In this document: positions 8,270 to 18,554 of the stretch, piece by piece | How the letters are laid out: the number at the start of each line of letters is the position of its first letter | How positions within the stretch are numbered: position 1 is the stretch's first letter | Source of the DNA: an uncultured Paracoccaceae bacterium | Lineage (GTDB): Bacteria; Pseudomonadota; Alphaproteobacteria; Rhodobacterales; Rhodobacteraceae | Reading direction: 5' to 3' | Assembly (NCBI GenBank): GCA_951812305.1 | Contig: CATOSB010000002.1 | Span: 1,240,001-1,304,000, forward strand | DNA length: 64,000 bases | Notes under the pieces: generated by a model | What the model was told of the DNA's origin: nothing | The model's input: only the letters and a program-made list of their open reading frames with translations | The model's database searches: none | Position numbers and translations under genes: made by a program

Positions 8270-8460
8270 TGTCTTCCAACTCCTGTGCGGACGATCCATC
8301 CGTACAACCCTGCGCACCTTCTAACGCGAGAGTTTGACTAAAATTGGTTCAGAAGTTGCAGGAGAGGAGACAATTTTTAGTTGTATTCATTGCACGGCTA
8401 ATCACTTGCATTTAACCAAATGCCTAAATAACTTGGAGCCACACAGAAAAGGAAGCTGCC

Positions 8461-8760
8461 ATGTCCCTCCTCGTTCGCTATACGCTCAAATCCGCCGACG
8501 ACCACGATCATCAGGTCAAGGCGATGGATGCGCTTGTCGCCGGATTGAAATCCGAGGGCGTCAACGGCGTAAACTATTCGTGTTTTACGACTGGTGACCC
8601 AACAGAGTTTGTGGGTGTGTTAGAATTCGGTGATGACGCGGGAAAGAATGCATTTCTTCAAAGCGCCGCGTTTGACAAATACAAATCAACAGTCGGTCCG
8701 ACATTCGCCAACCCGCCGCAAACGACCGAAATCAGCGCGATCGCCTCGACCCGCGGCTGA
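8461..8760 (+). CDS. Conserved hypothetical protein, dimeric alpha/beta-barrel-like
   Basis: This 99-aa protein (MSLLVRYTLKSADDHDHQVK) has a beta-alpha-beta pattern similar to small ABM-type dimeric alpha/beta-barrel proteins, with VGVLEFGDDAGKNAFLQS in the second half. A GGAAG ribosome-binding site precedes the ATG. The substrate is unknown. The stop codon abuts the stop of the truncated minus-strand gene at 8761. Confidence 0.6.
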   Translation: MSLLVRYTLKSADDHDHQVKAMDALVAGLKSEGVNGVNYSCFTTGDPTEFVGVLEFGDDAGKNAFLQSAAFDKYKSTVGPTFANPPQTTEISAIASTRG

Positions 8761-8903
8761 TCACATCGAGGCGAACTTGTACCCCTGCGGCGCGCCGTCC
8801 GCGCGCGCGGCGCAGTCGGACAGAATGAGATGCACCGCCATCTCTTCGGGGTAGCCAGAGATATCGAGCCCGTCCTGGCGGTCACCTGATCCGACCATCA
8901 GTA
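8761..8903 (-). pseudogene. 3' fragment of a gene truncated by an IS982-family end
   Basis: The minus strand encodes DRQDGLDISGYPEEMAVHLI and continues to YKFASM and a stop at 8761-8763. The open frame begins exactly at the IS982-family right end (8904), so the upstream part has been lost or moved. No partner fragment is seen in this window, and the family is not recognised. It could instead be a complete 47-aa ORF from the ATG near 8901, but that would be an unlikely gene. Confidence 0.55.
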
Positions 8904-9478
8904 ACCCCGATTCTGGATAAGACGTTGGCGTCACCAGTGCACTACTCGACAGAATTTTTTCGTAGTTTTTTGATTCGTTTTTTACGATACTCGTTGACCC
9001 TTTTTCGCAGAGGGTTGCGATGAGGGATTTCCACCATTGTTATGGAAATGATCCTCGGTTCTCTCAAAGCCTCATTTGGCTCCAGTTCAACGGCAATTCC
9101 GCCAAACTCTCCAAGAAATAGAACATTTGAAACGGTTTCGTGATCTGCTTTGAATGTATCAGGGTCATTTTTCCGTACGTGTTTCGGGATGATCACCTGA
9201 AAGGGAGTGGCAGCCATCAGATCGAGCACAAGTGTCATGGTTCTTTTAGGGAGCGCAGCCAGTTCATTGAGCTTATCCGTGAGGGCGTAGAAACGGTTGG
9301 GGTCCTCTTCCATCATGTCGAACATGAGGTCCCGGATCTTCTCATAAGCGAGATCTTCGTTGATTGGGAAGTTGTTCTCCATGGCGCGCACCTTTTGCCC
9401 CGTGTTGACCAGCCTGAATGCCCCCGTGATTAGTATGGGGTGAGAGGGGTTTCCAAGTACGTTGCCCCATGATTCAAT
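8904..9478 (-). mobile_element. Right-hand remnant of the IS982-family element
   Basis: This segment begins with the terminal repeat ACCCCGATTCTGGATAAG. It is almost identical, in reverse, to the right-hand part of the elements at 2492-4012 and 54884-56404, including the whole passenger gene. The left end and transposase are missing. Similarity stops near 9478-9490, where the element reads TGAACCTTGAATCATGG and this locus TGAACATTGAATCATGG, right at the join with eCIS coding sequence. This looks like microhomology-mediated recombination. Confidence 0.75.
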
Positions 9479-11521
9479 GTTCAGATCCGCGAACATACCG
9501 GCGACGTTGTTGGCGCAATCGACAGCTTCGTCACGGGTTCGACAGATATCTACCAAAGGCAGGCGTTTTTTGTCGCCAATGTCGAGGCAGACGTCCCAGT
9601 GGTTATCTGCCTTTCTATTGAGGATATAGGAGTCCAGATTGGCCGCTGCCCGGAAGACCCGCGCGGGTGCGGTTCCATTCTTGACGAACAGGACATTTGA
9701 AAGCAGCTCGGATTGATCAATGGCGGGAAAGCTTTCGCGCCTGGGCACCAGCATGGACAGCAAATCATCTGGCGCTGCAATGTCTTCCCGATTGACGAAC
9801 GCAAATTCGGAAACATCGTTCGACCGATCGCGCAAGATGCTCAATTTCACACCGTCAAGCGCGGCAGTCAGTGTCGTTTGCGGCCGATCCCGAAACGCCA
9901 GAAGCATCGATAGTTTCCGGCCAAATCCAGACGTTTGGCAACTGCTGGCGCGCATGTAATCGACCGCGCCGGATCGGTTGGTATCCAGTTCAGGGATAGC
10001 GTGAAGGAACCGGGCGCGGTTTTTCAGAACCCTATCCTGGCGTTCAGATGGCCCGCGATAAATATCGTGATTGCGTAAGGAGTTCTGGTAAAATGCCTGA
10101 CCGTAAAGGCCCAGAAGATGGTCAAGAACACGGCCCTTGCGGTCGCGCCAGGGATCGAATTCGGCAATTTTTTTGGTGACCTCATCCAGATTTGTCAGTG
10201 ATTTCGACGGCGCAGCACCGTAATCCGGCACCGTCGCCTGATAACTGCGACCGGTTCCGGAATCGGCAGCGAACAGCTCTTTCAAAGCGGAGTAATCGGC
10301 GTTCTGACCAGATAGCGGCGTATCGGAAAACCCAAGGTAACTGCGCAATTGCGCGGCGGCGCTCAATTCATCCGCGCTCAGGCCATAGGGCGGCACGTCG
10401 TACCCGACCCGATAAGCCGCTGGAAGCGTTTCACCGATCCTTAGGTGGTCGAAATGACGGTAACGGCCAGCCGGTTTGCGTTGCCATTCAGATTTGTCCG
10501 TGTGAACCACATCGTTGCCAAGGCGATCTGCGCGGGTCCGCACAAGTTCCTTGCCCATTTGGACAACGTCGAAATGAACCGGCAGCCCGCGACTGCGAAG
10601 CGTCAGCTTGCACGCGCCTTGGGTTTTTGGAAATTCCAAATGGCGGTAATGCCCTTTGGGCAGAGGGTCGAAGAACGGGTCCCTTTGATCCCCGGTCTTC
10701 TTGTCGATATGAACAAATTTCAGCGAAATGACGTTCAGAATTTCGTCGATGTCAGAAAGTGCCGCGAAGAAATGATCAAGGAATTGGCACCCTTCCGGCA
10801 TTGTTCCATCGTGACCGAAAAGCTTTTCGGGCGCCTCGAACGCATCGCGCAAGCTGACGCGATCCACCACGCCCGTGTGATCGCCATCCGTCAACAATCG
10901 CCCGCAGCACTCAAAGATCAGCGCGGCAACACGTTCGGGTGAGTAACGGCGGCGCACCTCGATTTCCGCCTCTAGGATGCAAGGCACTGCCTTTGCCGTC
11001 TGCAAAGTGGCGATGTCTTCGCAAAGATTGCGATTTGCATGGAATGCCCGCCGGACCTGTTCAAGCGCTTCTGCATTCCGCTTTTCTTCGTCACCGTGCG
11101 ACCGTGTCGGTACAACGTAAATGTCATAAAGCCCCCGTCTGTCACACCGCTTGGCGTCGGGGCGCCCGGGTTCCGCCATTTCCGCGCAGACCGGTTCAAC
11201 CATCACGCGACGCGCCGCGGGCGCCGCATCGGTAAGTGCAAGGCCCAGATCGGCGGCGGTAACCGGCCGGCTTGGCAGAACTCCATCCGGCTGGTGAAGA
11301 CCCAGCTTTTTCAGGTCAATCGACCCATCGATTTCTGCGAGGTAATCGCCGGCAGGAAATTCTGCGCGATAGCCAAGTTCCGTCAGGGCAAAGCAATATT
11401 GCTCCATCAACGTGACGCCGGGATCATGGATGTTGAAATCAGTCCAAAGATTTCCCGATGCAGCCTGGGCGTGGGCGATGGCCTCCTGACGAAGTGCCGT
11501 GAAATCGAGCTGATCAGACAT
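8942..11521 (-). CDS. eCIS baseplate protein fused to IS982 passenger (chimeric ORF)
   Basis: This is an 859-aa ORF. The first 680 or so residues resemble baseplate proteins (gp47/Afp11-12-like) of extracellular contractile injection systems. The N-terminal motif LWTDFNIHDPGVTLMEQYCF is typical of that group, and long alpha/beta repeats follow. From about residue 680 the sequence is that of the IS982-family passenger (MENNFPINEDLAY onward). The family usually continues with an EGxHLxEHxLLRP-type segment, which is absent here, so the native C-terminus appears to be replaced. The ORF lies 12 bp downstream of the fibre-like gene and reads in the same direction. Whether the fusion is functional is unknown; I judge it probably broken. 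Confidence 0.72.
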   Translation of the reverse strand: MSDQLDFTALRQEAIAHAQAASGNLWTDFNIHDPGVTLMEQYCFALTELGYRAEFPAGDYLAEIDGSIDLKKLGLHQPDGVLPSRPVTAADLGLALTDAAPAARRVMVEPVCAEMAEPGRPDAKRCDRRGLYDIYVVPTRSHGDEEKRNAEALEQVRRAFHANRNLCEDIATLQTAKAVPCILEAEIEVRRRYSPERVAALIFECCGRLLTDGDHTGVVDRVSLRDAFEAPEKLFGHDGTMPEGCQFLDHFFAALSDIDEILNVISLKFVHIDKKTGDQRDPFFDPLPKGHYRHLEFPKTQGACKLTLRSRGLPVHFDVVQMGKELVRTRADRLGNDVVHTDKSEWQRKPAGRYRHFDHLRIGETLPAAYRVGYDVPPYGLSADELSAAAQLRSYLGFSDTPLSGQNADYSALKELFAADSGTGRSYQATVPDYGAAPSKSLTNLDEVTKKIAEFDPWRDRKGRVLDHLLGLYGQAFYQNSLRNHDIYRGPSERQDRVLKNRARFLHAIPELDTNRSGAVDYMRASSCQTSGFGRKLSMLLAFRDRPQTTLTAALDGVKLSILRDRSNDVSEFAFVNREDIAAPDDLLSMLVPRRESFPAIDQSELLSNVLFVKNGTAPARVFRAAANLDSYILNRKADNHWDVCLDIGDKKRLPLVDICRTRDEAVDCANNVAGMFADLNIESWGNVLGNPSHPILITGAFRLVNTGQKVRAMENNFPINEDLAYEKIRDLMFDMMEEDPNRFYALTDKLNELAALPKRTMTLVLDLMAATPFQVIIPKHVRKNDPDTFKADHETVSNVLFLGEFGGIAVELEPNEALREPRIISITMVEIPHRNPLRKRVNEYRKKRIKKLRKNSVE

Positions 11522-11533
11522 GGCAGCAACCCA

Positions 11534-11779
11534 TCACAACAGATCCTCGTCCCGGTCCACGTCGGCCTGACGCGACCCTTCCATTGAACTGTCAAACCAA
11601 AGGCGCGTTGTGTAATAACGAACCGAGTATTTATCGCCGTAATTCGTGCTGGTCCGGATCTGAAGCTGATAGGGCCGGGTGTAACGGCGTCCGCTGCTTT
11701 TTGCGTTTTCGCGCGCATTGGCAACTTGTGCCTTGTTCGTAACGTTCACCCAACGAAGCCGCAGGCGGTCGGCATAATA
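11534..11779 (-). pseudogene. 3' fragment of eCIS fibre-like gene, cut by IS630
   Basis: This piece encodes YYADRLRLRWVNVTNKAQV and onward to VDRDEDLL and a stop. The NYGDKYSVRYYTTRLWFDSS stretch resembles the C-terminal end of fibre-like proteins in eCIS loci. It is separated from the 5' part (12945-13572) by an IS630 element. After removing the element and one TA the two frames are offset by one base, so a small additional change exists. Confidence 0.65.
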
Positions 11780-12944
11780 CCAAGGGTGCTTCAAAATGAC
11801 TCAGCTATGGATTTTGGGTACCGCCTGAGGTGCTGAGGTGATTCAAGATTGGCAAAGGAGACCACCGATGCCAGCCAGGATACCGATGCGAGCCGATTTT
11901 ACCGCCAATGATCTGCGCAAGCTTGCCGCAGAGAGTTCTGATGCCCGGCAGAGCCGACGGCTTTTGTCGCTTGCCGCTATCGCCGATGGCATGTCGCGTG
12001 GGGCTGCGGCCCGCATTGGCGGGATGGACCGGCAAACGCTCAGGGACTGGGTGCTCCGTTTCAACGCTGATGGTCCAGCGGGGCTGCTGGATCGGCAGCG
12101 AGGAGGCTCGCGATCCCGCCTTGACAATGCGCAACTGGATGAACTGGCGGCTCTTGTCGAGACCGGTCCTGATCCTGAAAAGGACGGTGTCGTCCGCTGG
12201 CGGCGGGTCGATTTGAAGAATGTGATCAAGGCGCGTTTTGGCGTCGACTATCACGAGCGCCATGTGGGGCAGATTCTGCACAATCTGGGCTTTTCCCACA
12301 TCAGCGCACGCCCTCAGCACCCGGGGCAGGACGTGCAGGTCATTGAGGATTTCAAAAAAACTTCGGCGACAATCTGAAGGAGACGCTTCAGGGGGTGCCG
12401 CCGGACAAACCCGTCGAAATCTGGTTCCAGGACGAGATGCGTCTCGGTCAGAAGAACACCCGCGTCCGCCAGTGGGCACGCAAGGGCACACGGCCCCGCC
12501 AGCCCGCCGATCAGCGTTACCAAAATGCGTATCTTTTTGGCGCCATCTGCCCCGAACGCGGCACCGGCGCGGCGATCATGATGCCAGCAGCCGACACCTA
12601 TGCGATGCAGCGCCACCTGGAAGAAATCAGCAAAATTGTCTCCGATGGCGCCCACGCCGTCATCCTCATGGACCAAGCCGGCTGGCACACGACATCCGCT
12701 CTGGAAATCCCGCAAAACCTGTCGCTCATGTTTCTGCCGCCCAAATCACCAGAGCTGAATCCAACCGAAAACATTTGGCAATATCTCCGCCAGACATGGC
12801 TCGCAAACCGGACGTTCGACACATATGACGCGATTCTCGACGCGGGGTGCGAGGCCTGGAACAACCTCATCGCAAGACCGCAAACCATCACATCCATCGC
12901 AAGCCGCAACTGGGCGAAAGTCGGTCAGATTGAATAACCCTTGG
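11780..12944 (+). mobile_element. IS630-family element (1165 bp)
   Basis: The imperfect inverted repeats begin CCAAGGGT and match in about 17 of 21 positions. TA dinucleotides flank both sides (11778-11779 and 12945-12946), as expected for IS630 family targets. It carries one transposase in two overlapping frames and splits the eCIS fibre-like gene. Confidence 0.88.
11868..12937 (+). CDS. IS630-family transposase, read through a -1 frameshift
   Basis: Frame one (11868-12377, MPARIPMRADFTAND onward) encodes the helix-turn-helix region. Frame two encodes the DDE core with WFQDEMRLG, LMDQAGWH and SPELNPTENIWQYLR. Seven A residues at 12354-12360 followed by C allow a -1 slip (FKK to NFGDNLKET), giving a full protein of about 356 aa. 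A separate internal start for frame two exists at 12395 but would lack the N-terminal domain. IS630-family members often use such frameshifts. Activity is inferred only. Confidence 0.85.
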
Positions 12945-13572
12945 TATAAGAACCAAAAACGGCTTGCTGTTTGCGGATACGTTTTCGCCCGAACAGCCAA
13001 TTCAGAAACCAGTTCCGCGGGTTATAAGCATTCAGCGCGATTGCGTGGATCAACGCATAGTGGCCTTTGTATTTTTCACCGCCCACACCTGCGATCACCT
13101 CGATCGCGTGACACCCATCCAGAACTTCGGAGATATTGTGCCATTCGCCGTCGGCTGGAATCACCTGCTCTCCATCACGCCGGGGATAACCGATACGTCC
13201 TTTCATGCGGACGACGCCGTTCACGTCCAGCCTCCATTTCGGTTTGGCATTCACAACACCAAACCGGCCATCGGGCAGCATAGAAAACCCGGGCGTCTGT
13301 TCGCCTTCAGTTTGGCTGGAATAGTGCAGCGACCCCTCGGTGCGACCCATGCCCAATGTCCATTTGGGTTCGGATTCGCCAATTCCAGTGTAATAGCTCA
13401 TTAGCGCGCCGGTATCAGTGGCCGCTATGCGCCAGCCTTCATCGGGGTCCTTATCGAAACCATCATCCTTCCACGTCACCATCGAATCCACGAGGTCGCT
13501 GTAGTGATGCGACGTGGGCAGCGACCCTTCGCTGAAATAGTTCTTCAGAGTCTTGCGGTCTTGCTGGCTCAT
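12945..13572 (-). pseudogene. 5' fragment of eCIS fibre-like gene
   Basis: About 209 native residues remain, from MSQQDRKTLKNYFSEGSLPT. The middle contains tail-fibre-like short strands (SLHYSSQTEGEQTPGFSM, then GRFGVVNAKPKWRLDVNGVV). NWLFGRKRIRKQQAVFGSY follows before the IS630 element. Similar proteins sit between baseplate genes in eCIS clusters and may be fibre or tip proteins; that role is inference. Its ATG overlaps the stop of the upstream baseplate gene by 4 bp, so the cluster is translationally coupled. Confidence 0.65.
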
Positions 13573-16500
13573 TTTTGATCTCGGTCGATGACAAGGTTCT
13601 GGCCGACGACCAATCCGCCGATTCCGGTCGGACCAGCACGTTCAATTGCCTTTTCGCGGGTAGGAACGATCCAGTGTTCTTCCATTGGCAGCGGAAGTGC
13701 CCAAGGCACCGACCATGTCAGGTTCGGCTTCGTTCCAGAGTTGTCGGGTGTCGGGTGGGCAGTGTCGTACAATGTGTACCTTTCGTCATCACCTCCCACG
13801 AGTTGCAGCAATGAAAGTTCCGAAAAGAATTCGACATAGTCACGGTTTGCCATGAAGGCTCCGACATCATTCAGATGCGTGCTCCAGCCGAAACCGTTCA
13901 TTGGTGCGTCGGCTGTCCAGACACTGAGGTAGCGGGAAATATCCAGTTTCAGCTGCTGCATCAGTGAACCGTCGTCGCGCTCTTCCTTGAAGCCGACGCG
14001 GGCCCGAACCTGCAGACGTTCAAAACTGGGATTGGCGACGTCAAGCTTGGTGAAGGGCGAGCAGTGTTCCTTCAACTCCGCCTGAATGCGTCGCAAAGTA
14101 AGGACATCGAACATGCGCTGTTGTGCGGGATTGTCGCCTGCATCTTCCGGGGCATATGGAACTGCAATCAGCGTAACCGCACCAGGTTCGGCTTTTTCGC
14201 TGTTGCGGTCCAGCGTTGGAAAGCATTTCGCCTTCCAGATTTCGGGAAATCTTGAAAGGGCGAGGCGTTCGATATCCCAGGCCATAATGCCCCTGTTACG
14301 GTGGCGAAGACGTTCGCTGACCCGGACCCGAAACTCGGATTTTTTCTCGGCAGGGCAACCTTCGATGGTATTTCCAATCCGCTCTATCGCGGCGACGCCC
14401 GGTTCGGCATCTTCCAGAAACCAGTCGGTTGGCTGGTGGGACTTGTCTGCGGGGTCGTCGGTTTCGTCCTCGCGGATTGCTCTGGCTCCGTTGACGGTTA
14501 CGGACCGAAGCTTTGGAAACGCGCCAAGGTATTTATCGATGCATATCGCAACCCAGGCGCCCTGCCCCGGCATCAGGCTCGACTGGGTCGCAGCATCATC
14601 AGGCAATCGCAGCCGGACCACACCGGATCGCATCAATCCGTCAGTCGAATCCGACGCAACGCTCCACTCAGGCAATGCGCTCCAGCCTTGCGCGGTCATG
14701 TAGAACCATTTCAGGCTGGGCGGTGTGAAGGAAATACGTTTGTGGCTGGATCTTTCCATTTCAAACAGGATTGAGAGCGTGTTCGAAATGCCATCGCCAT
14801 CGATGCGAAAAAACAGACAACCATTGGCCAAACGGCGGGCAAACAGCCCTGCGCCGGGCAAATACCGGTTCGGAAATACCTCTGCTTTTCCAAATGGGGT
14901 GATCTGCGTCAAACGCTGATCGGGTCTTGCCGCCTGCGGAGCATCCAGGTCGATGACTTCGACCGCCGTGTAGTCCATCGTGATACTGGCAATTTCAGGC
15001 GTAAATGGAACGCTGGGCACTGTCCGCCGCCAAAATGGAATCAATGTTGGGCGCAAGGCGCGCGACATTGCCGCCGGGTATTCCGCATGACCAAAGGCGT
15101 CGCCCGGACAGTCAAGTTCGATCTTTATCATCCCCGCGCGAATTCGATTCCGTTGCAGGAAATCCAAGTCGGTCGTGCCTGAACGGGCCGCAACCGGGCG
15201 CCCGGGAATTGCGCCTTCGATTGATCGTTCAGGATTAAGGCCGACGAGACCCAACTTGGATTGCGTCAGTGGGACCGAGTGGTTTGCCAACGGCTTCCAA
15301 CCATCCGGCTGCAGGTACGAAATCGCGAGCTGGGGATTTGGGACCTCGAAATCTTCGCCGTATCCTTCATAATAATCGAGGAATCCTGCTGGTCCTGCCG
15401 GCAGGTTCGCCCATTGCAAATTTGCGGTTACATGTGTGACGGGTTTAATCGCCATTTCACGCGATCCGGCAATAAAGGTGGATTTGTCTTTGGGTGCCGC
15501 GCCGAAAGGCATGAAGGGCTGGGACAAATCCAGCGCGCCTTCGTCGGAATACCCCGTCAATCGCGTCAGTCCCTTGACCCTTACTTTGGTTGTCACCTGA
15601 TCGATGGCATAGGGTTCAAACAACGAAAACGGGCAGAAAAACGAACCATCATCCATTCGGATGTGCAAAGCGGGTGCTTCACCGTCGCCATTGCCGACAA
15701 TAGCCGGAACCGATTCATCCAGCACCAGTCGCAAAGCAAAACCAATCTTTCTTTTTTCTCCCTTTTTTGGCTCATGCGGGATCGGAATTGCGCGCGCCGT
15801 GTCTACGACCAACGGCCCCTCCGCCGTGGACAGAGACACCCTAAAGGCGCCGTTCAGAAATTCCTGCAGGATGTCTGACGGTGCACGATCGAACCATTCA
15901 AGAACGTCGGCCGCCGCGTCCTGATCTTTCTGTTCGGACTGAGTGGGTTTACGCAGTCCTGATGCAATCTCTAAGGTCGGATCAGCCAAACCAATGTCGC
16001 GAAATTTTGCAACTATCAGTTTCCGAAAGGTACCTTTGGGCCATTCCTTGCTCTCAACCAGCGTCTCGGTGACAATCCGGCCGTAAATTGAGCTGACCTG
16101 CTGAGACGTCTTCGCTTTTTCAAGGCACGCCCGATAAAATCTGCGCCTCGGGTCAGCCGGAATCGGGCTTGAATTGAACATTTCAAAGACGCGCTCGAAA
16201 ATATTGTCGACGGTTTTTGATGGCTGCGTCGCGGTGAAGGCGACATTTGTTTCGTGATTTTCGCGCAAAATTGCATACACCGCTTCGCGCAAACGTTCCC
16301 GGTATTTCTGGCTGGGGAGCTTCCGTCTGGATTTAAACTCCGACGTCCCTTTGCCGCCGCCATCGGCTTTTCTCTGGCCTTCTTCGACCCCAAGTATTTC
16401 AGGAAATTCCACCGGGTTTCGCGGCTTCATTTCAATGGTAACAGTGATCTCTCTGCGTCCCTCGGACAGGCTTAAGACCTGGCTTTGAATATCCAGCCCC

Positions 16501-16953
16501 AGCGCAACCTTTTCCGCGTCCGATGGCGCGAATGCGCGTTCACTTTTCTCGGTGCCGTCGACCGCGCGGCGGTCCGCGCGGACCCCAGTTACGAAGCCAA
16601 GTGTGCGCTGGTTTGAAATCGCCGGGTCACGGTCGAAGACAAGGATCCGGCTTTCTTCAACTTTTGCCGGGACAACGCGCACTGAATCAAGAAGGCGGTA
16701 GCGTTTTGAGATTTCTGTGCCCGCGACACTGCCCAAAATCATGCGATCTTTGTTCAGAACCGTTTGCGCCGTCGATGGCTGAAACCGAAGAAGAACCGTC
16801 TCTGCCGTTGCTTTGTTTGGTTTCTGTCCTAAAACGTCGCGATAGTAGAAATCGATGTGCCGATCAGGGAATGTGTTGGCCTTGGTTTCCGCTTTTTCCA
16901 GCAACCTGAAATGGCTGATCAACAACCCGATGGATGGATCAACTTCGCCAGAG
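13569..16953 (-). pseudogene. eCIS baseplate protein (Afp11-like), 3' part
   Basis: This is about 1128 residues of a large baseplate J-like protein. It contains EVDPSIGLLISHFRLLEKAE and RHIDFYYRDVLGQKPNKA, a signature of the large eCIS baseplate proteins. The 5' part is at 18555-19197, beyond an IS66 insertion (8-bp duplication CGCCAGAG). Removing the element gives an uninterrupted 4020-bp frame of 1339 aa across the join (ERINSG-EVDPS). A TTG inside the IS could restart this part, but the N-terminal domain would be lost. The role would be the wedge of the baseplate of a phage-tail-like particle. Confidence 0.75.
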
Positions 16954-18554
16954 GTAACTCCCAAGCACCCTGTCCGATAGGGTTGCGGGGTTTTGTTCCG
17001 TCAGAGCCGTGCGATGATCTGAGGTGGTGACAGGGTCAGGATTTCCAGGATGTTGAACCGGTGTTTTCTGGCCGTCGAGATGACGGACCTGATGTCGGCG
17101 AAGACCCGCGCGCCCTCGAGGGTGCGGAAGGTGCCCGAGATTTTCATGCGCAGCTTCATCATGCGCAGGTCCTGTTCGGCCTGATTGTTTGTGAATGGGA
17201 CCGCGAAGTCGGCGATGAATCGCAAAACGTCATCGCGGTAGTCACGCAGGCGGAGGAGCAGGTTGTGGCCTGGCCGCCTGGCTTTTCGGCCGCGGGTGCC
17301 GGGGCTTTTGGCCAGCGGGGGCCGGCGTTCGTGGAAGGCGAGCCCCTTGGCGAGGATCGCCATGTATCTGGTGACTATACCCTGGCGAACCAGTTCCGGG
17401 AGTTCGGTCTCGCCTTGATCCTGAGCCGCGCATCTGAGCTGATTGGCGCTATGAAGCACTGCGCTCATCTCCGTCGCCCAAGGCTCTTTTTCGATCTCTT
17501 CGATGGCCTTGAGTTCGCGCAAGTGATGCGCCCCGCAGAGGGCGTGGGCGTCCACTCCGCTCATATGGGCGTAGTAGGGTTTCCAGTGATCATGAATGAT
17601 CGTCCCGCCGGTCAGGAAGGTTGGAACAGCACCGCGTTTGGCGCTGATGCGGTAATGGGTGAAGGCGGTATCGCAGATCGTGTGCAGCCAGTGCAGCTTG
17701 CCGGCAACACGAAGTCCGGTCTCGTCCAGATGCCGAACGCCGCCTTCGGCAAGCCGGGCGAGAATGTGTTCAACCACGACACCCATCTTATTTGCCGCGC
17801 CGCGCGTCCAGTTGGTCACGCTGGCCGCGCACAAGCTGGTGGCCCCAAACAGGTCGCGCATAAGCTGGCAGACCCGATCCTCGGGTATCAGCTGCTGAAC
17901 ATTGCAATAGACCGCCACTGCCCGCATGCGCGTGCCATATTGCACATGCGCGGCCACGCCATCGGGAAAGCCAGCCGTCGTCGTGGCTCGACAATGGTCG
18001 CAACAATAAACCGCCGCCTGATGCTCGGTGACCTCCAGGCGTGGCGCAGGCAAGTCGAACACCTGACGCTTCTCGATCCCTTTCACCATCTCCGCCGTCA
18101 GGGCGCTCTGACAGGCGCTGCAATGCGTCGCCTCATGCCGTTCGACAAAGTCGGGTGTTGACGTCTGGCGCAGGGTGTCGCCCCGGTGGCCAACTTGGCC
18201 GCCACTTTTCTTTCCGGATTTGCCACGCAGGCTGCGCGGGGCTGGCTTCTTCAGGCCATCACTTGAAGGGGGCTTGCTGCTATTGCTGCTGTTCTTGGCC
18301 AACTGTCGGCGCAGGTCCGTGATCTCTTCCGCCATGCTCGCCAACGCAGCTTCAAGCTCAGCGATCCGACGCAGAGCCGTGGCGAGAAGTTGTTCAAGGG
18401 CGGCAACCTGATCCATCCCACCACTGATTCAGAGAAATCAACCCGGCGCCACAGAATTCAGACAAGAAAGAAAAAAAACACGCGCAAAATGGCAAATTCG
18501 ACTCACCATAAAACTGACAATAACACTCAAACGTGGGGGGTGCTTGGGAGTTAC
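16954..18554 (-). mobile_element. IS66-family element, copy 2 (1601 bp)
   Basis: It has the same terminal repeats as copy 1 and is flanked by CGCCAGAG on both sides (16946-16953 and 18555-18562). The single extra base relative to copy 1 is an added A in an A-run near 18473. It interrupts the eCIS baseplate gene. Confidence 0.95.
17001..18416 (-). CDS. tnpC: IS66-family transposase TnpC
   Basis: This 471-aa TnpC is intact and has the same coiled-coil, Cys-pair and DDE layout as the 1015-2430 copy. It differs from that copy at HERRPP. It is read on the minus strand in the same direction as the interrupted eCIS gene. Confidence 0.95.
   Translation of the reverse strand: MDQVAALEQLLATALRRIAELEAALASMAEEITDLRRQLAKNSSNSSKPPSSDGLKKPAPRSLRGKSGKKSGGQVGHRGDTLRQTSTPDFVERHEATHCSACQSALTAEMVKGIEKRQVFDLPAPRLEVTEHQAAVYCCDHCRATTTAGFPDGVAAHVQYGTRMRAVAVYCNVQQLIPEDRVCQLMRDLFGATSLCAASVTNWTRGAANKMGVVVEHILARLAEGGVRHLDETGLRVAGKLHWLHTICDTAFTHYRISAKRGAVPTFLTGGTIIHDHWKPYYAHMSGVDAHALCGAHHLRELKAIEEIEKEPWATEMSAVLHSANQLRCAAQDQGETELPELVRQGIVTRYMAILAKGLAFHERRPPLAKSPGTRGRKARRPGHNLLLRLRDYRDDVLRFIADFAVPFTNNQAEQDLRMMKLRMKISGTFRTLEGARVFADIRSVISTARKHRFNILEILTLSPPQIIARL

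Noticed and set aside
9383..9480. IS982 element having captured the 3' end of the eCIS gene
   Set aside because: Considered first because the frame is continuous. The passenger has its own start and ribosome-binding site, and the eCIS family's usual C-terminus is missing, so fusion by recombination fits better. Not fully excluded.
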